From Caryophanales bacterium UBA7476 (lineage in GTDB: Bacteria > Bacillota_I > Bacilli_A > RF39 > UBA660): a DNA stretch of 20,725 nt. The notes below the pieces were generated by a model that saw nothing but the letters and a program-made list of their open reading frames with translations, searched no databases and had not been told where the DNA came from. Positions within the stretch are counted from its first letter, which is position 1. Every line of letters starts with the position of its first letter. The DNA lies in the NCBI GenBank assembly GCA_002477275.1, contig DLOU01000022.1, positions 11,332-32,056 on the forward strand, given 5' to 3'. A program made the translations under genes and the position numbers. Positions 18,706 to 20,725 of this stretch are shown here, piece by piece.

Positions 18706-19515
18706 ATGAAAGTAAAAGAAGTAAAAGTGTTAAATGAAAAAGAAAAGAAAAAAATAGTAACTATAGTAGGTATTTGTCTTCTTGTTTTTATACTATTTTT
18801 AAGTAGTTTTAGGACAATAAAGAGTGGACAAGTAGGAATTAAAGTTAGATTTGGTAAAGTTGTTAATTCTAAATTACATGATGGAGTTAACTTTAAAGCA
18901 CCTTTTGTTGAAAAGATTGTTAAGATGAATGTACAAGTTCAAAAAGTTGAAGTTGAAACTTCTAGTGCAAGTAAAGATTTACAAGATGTTAATATGATGC
19001 TTGCAGTTAACTATAGAATAGATGCTAAAAAAGCAACTGATCTTTATAAAAATGTTGGTACTAAATATGAAGAAGTAGTTTTACAACCAGCTATTCAAGA
19101 AAGTATTAAAGCTGTTACTAGTAAGTATACTGCTGAGGAATTAATTACTCATAGAAGTGAAGTTAGTAATGGTTGTATGAAAGAACTTGAAAATAAAGTT
19201 AAAAAATATGGTATTGTGGTTGATAACTTTAATATAACTAATTTTAGTTTTAGTACTGAATTTAATAAAGCTATTGAGGAAAAACAAATAGCTGAACAAA
19301 AAGTATTGACTGCTAAACAAGAACTTGAAAAAGAAAAAATAGAAGCAGAAAAGAAAGTTGTTAAAGCAGAAGCAGAAAAGAAAGCTAATGAGCTAAAACA
19401 ACAAACTTTAACTGATAATATTATAAAAGAAAAATTTATTGAAAAATGGAATGGTGAACTTCCTAAAGTTAGTGGATCTAATTCTATTATTGATATAGAT
19501 GGTTTGATAAAATAG
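18706..19515 (+). CDS. SPFH/Band 7 (prohibitin-like) membrane scaffold protein
   Basis: ATG 18706 has AGGAGAGG upstream. The 269-residue protein has a basic N-terminus and one membrane anchor at about residues 17-37. The Band 7 domain follows: IKSGQVGIKVRFGKVVN, DGVNFKAPFVEKIVKMNVQVQKVEVE, LAVNYRIDAKKATDLYKNVGTKYEE, then AIQESIKAVTSKYTAEELITHR. A long Lys/Glu/Ala coiled coil (residues about 190-235) ends the molecule, as in prohibitins that assemble into rings. Bacterial homologues organise membrane proteins and proteases such as FtsH. No protease or NfeD gene is next to it. A terminator whose stem contains the stop codon follows directly. Confidence 0.92.
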   Translation: MKVKEVKVLNEKEKKKIVTIVGICLLVFILFLSSFRTIKSGQVGIKVRFGKVVNSKLHDGVNFKAPFVEKIVKMNVQVQKVEVETSSASKDLQDVNMMLAVNYRIDAKKATDLYKNVGTKYEEVVLQPAIQESIKAVTSKYTAEELITHRSEVSNGCMKELENKVKKYGIVVDNFNITNFSFSTEFNKAIEEKQIAEQKVLTAKQELEKEKIEAEKKVVKAEAEKKANELKQQTLTDNIIKEKFIEKWNGELPKVSGSNSIIDIDGLIK

Positions 19516-19535
19516 TCCTTTATGGACTATTTTTT
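19511..19535 (+). terminator. Terminator of the SPFH gene
   Basis: AATAGTCC (19511-19518), loop TTTAT, GGACTATT (19524-19531), then T. The TAG stop codon lies in the left arm. Confidence 0.85.
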
Positions 19536-19596
19536 AGTTATTAATAATAAGTCATTTTCTCTTTATTTCATAAAATATATTGAAAGGAGAGAAAAA

Positions 19597-20526
19597 ATGT
19601 ATAAAGGTCAAAAAAGTGTAAGGGGTGGATATGAAGATTTTTTATGTCCATTTACAGATATGTATATAACACAAGGAGCAAATGGTACTGTTTCTCATAG
19701 AGGAATACTTGCTAATGATGTTAGGGGAAGGGTTTCTGGAATTAGATATCCTTATTATGCACCTTGCTCATCTAAATGTTTAAAAGTATATCCTGAATCT
19801 GGTCAGTCTATGTGGCAATCTTTAGAAAAAGTAAGATTTGCAAATGGGAGAATAGATTACGCAACTTATATGATAGCTCATGATAATGATATGGTTTCTT
19901 ATGTTGGCAAAATAGTAGATCAAGGTGATTTTTTAGGTAGCATGGGTGATAAGGGAAATGCTACTGGTGTACATTGTCATATTGAAATTAGTCAATCAAA
20001 TGACTCTTCTTGGTATAAGAATCAATATGGAAATTATATGTTTAATAATGAGTATAATCCTTATGATTGCTATTTTGTTGATTATACTAATATTATTCAA
20101 GGACTTGGAGGAGATTTTATAACAACAAGTGAGGCTCCTTTAATTGAACTTCCTGGAAGTAATGCAGTTGATCAAATAATTTATGTTGGAAGTAAAGTGA
20201 AATTTGATGGAATATTTAAAGTTGATATTATAAAAAGAGGTACTAATTTGTTTGGTAATACTTTACTTACAGGTGTATCATATTCAAATTATTATAATGA
20301 AAAAGCAAAAGATTATCACTGGATACCTTTAGATGATTTTACTGAAGTAGATAAATATGGTTCAAGTGTTTCACAAGATGATATAGTTTATGGTGGTTCA
20401 AGTTATGTTATTAATAAAAATATTTATGAAGTAAAAGAAATCGATATTCCTACTAATTCAGCAAAACTAAATTTAAATGGAAGAGATATTTGGGTTTTCA
20501 GTACTTTCCTTTATGAAGTAGGTTAA
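19597..20526 (+). CDS. M23-family metallopeptidase, endolysin-like, without signal peptide
   Basis: ATG 19597 follows GAAAGGAGAG; an in-frame TTG at 19522 lies inside the previous terminator region. The 309-residue protein has no signal peptide or membrane segment. The N-terminal half is an M23 fold: PFTDMYITQGANGTVSHRGILANDV supplies the first His (34) and Asp (41), and the ATGVHCHIEI motif supplies HxH (126-128). YAPCSSKCLKVY and GDFLGSMGDKGN match the usual strands. The C-terminal half (residues about 180-309) has two short beta-rich units around VGSKVKFDG and WIPLDDFTEV, probably SH3-like wall-binding modules. Such enzymes cut peptidoglycan cross-bridges. The lack of export signals recalls phage endolysins, but no holin or phage gene is near. 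Confidence 0.85.
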   Translation: MYKGQKSVRGGYEDFLCPFTDMYITQGANGTVSHRGILANDVRGRVSGIRYPYYAPCSSKCLKVYPESGQSMWQSLEKVRFANGRIDYATYMIAHDNDMVSYVGKIVDQGDFLGSMGDKGNATGVHCHIEISQSNDSSWYKNQYGNYMFNNEYNPYDCYFVDYTNIIQGLGGDFITTSEAPLIELPGSNAVDQIIYVGSKVKFDGIFKVDIIKRGTNLFGNTLLTGVSYSNYYNEKAKDYHWIPLDDFTEVDKYGSSVSQDDIVYGGSSYVINKNIYEVKEIDIPTNSAKLNLNGRDIWVFSTFLYEVG

Positions 20527-20606
20527 AAAACTCTACCATTACGTTACCTAATTATTATTGAAATATAAATTTTTGTGATGTACTATAATGGTGTAGGAGG
20601 TAGTGT

Positions 20607-20725
20607 ATGAAAGATTTTAAATTGGGTAATAAGTTATATGAACTTAGAAAAGAAAAAAATTTAACACAAGAAGATTTAGCTGAGATAATGGGAGTAACTG
20701 CTAAATCAATAAGTAGATGGGAAAA
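20607..20725 (+). CDS. XRE-family helix-turn-helix regulator, 3' end cut by the window
   Basis: ATG 20607 with AGGAGG upstream. The visible 39 residues read MKDFKLGNKLYELRKEKNLT, then QEDLAEIMGVTAKSISRWE. This is the first part of a Cro/CI helix-turn-helix, with the usual LTQExLAxxxGVTxxxISRWE recognition helix. TATAAT at 20584-20589 is a likely -10. The rest lies outside the window, so domain content after the HTH is unknown. Confidence 0.9.
   Translation, partial: MKDFKLGNKLYELRKEKNLTQEDLAEIMGVTAKSISRWE

Overview
The DNA is very AT-rich. Ribosome binding sites are of the GGAGG type, and many promoters carry an extended -10 (TGnTATAAT). TGA is used as a stop, for example in the ATGA overlap at 15977-15980, and conserved Trp residues are TGG. 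A PG carboxypeptidase gene implies a walled cell. Together this suggests an AT-rich Bacillota/Bacilli lineage, perhaps an uncultured gut Bacilli close to the Mollicutes but using the standard code. That placement is inference.

Region 1 (1 to about 3005) is the right end of an integrative element. It carries the 3' part of a class I aminoacyl-tRNA-synthetase-like gene overlapping a pyruvoyl-type speD, a terminator, a 36-residue ORF, and a large serine recombinase. The element sits inside a D-Ala-D-Ala carboxypeptidase (S11) gene and cuts it at the catalytic SxxK motif. The recombinase ORF reads across the junction and ends inside host DNA. The 5' part of the carboxypeptidase must lie left of the window, so the synthetase-like gene and speD are element cargo.

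Region 2 (3008-8408) is host-like: the carboxypeptidase remnant, a metallophosphoesterase that has lost its metal-binding histidines, a multi-pass membrane protein, a CPBP membrane protease and recG.

Region 3 (about 8550-16565) is an accessory island of small transcription units separated by structured intergenic DNA. In order it holds a kinase-like gene remnant, a Sel1-repeat protein, a GNAT, a zeta-toxin-like kinase without a recognisable antitoxin, and a HAD phosphatase whose only sensible start is ATA. Next come a decayed small gene behind a leader hairpin, a pyroglutamyl-peptidase-like gene overlapping a DUF3800 gene, and a GC-rich small RNA on the minus strand with its own consensus promoter and terminator. 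The island ends with a HhH-GPD-like plus Fe-S UDG-like glycosylase pair, an oriT-like hairpin cluster, and a minus-strand pair that includes TnpV. Both ends carry the same 38-base hairpin design (identical 11-base flanks, different but self-complementary stem) and a similar 19-base tandem repeat just inside it.

Region 4 (16597-20725) looks host-like again: a NUDIX hydrolase, a membrane-anchored XRE regulator with a palindromic operator, a small HD alarmone-hydrolase-like protein, an SPFH/prohibitin protein, a leaderless M23 peptidase and the start of another XRE regulator.

The strongest candidates for undescribed biology are the element-borne synthetase-like/SpeD pair, the two-glycosylase operon, and the Pcp-like/DUF3800 pair with the adjacent small RNA.
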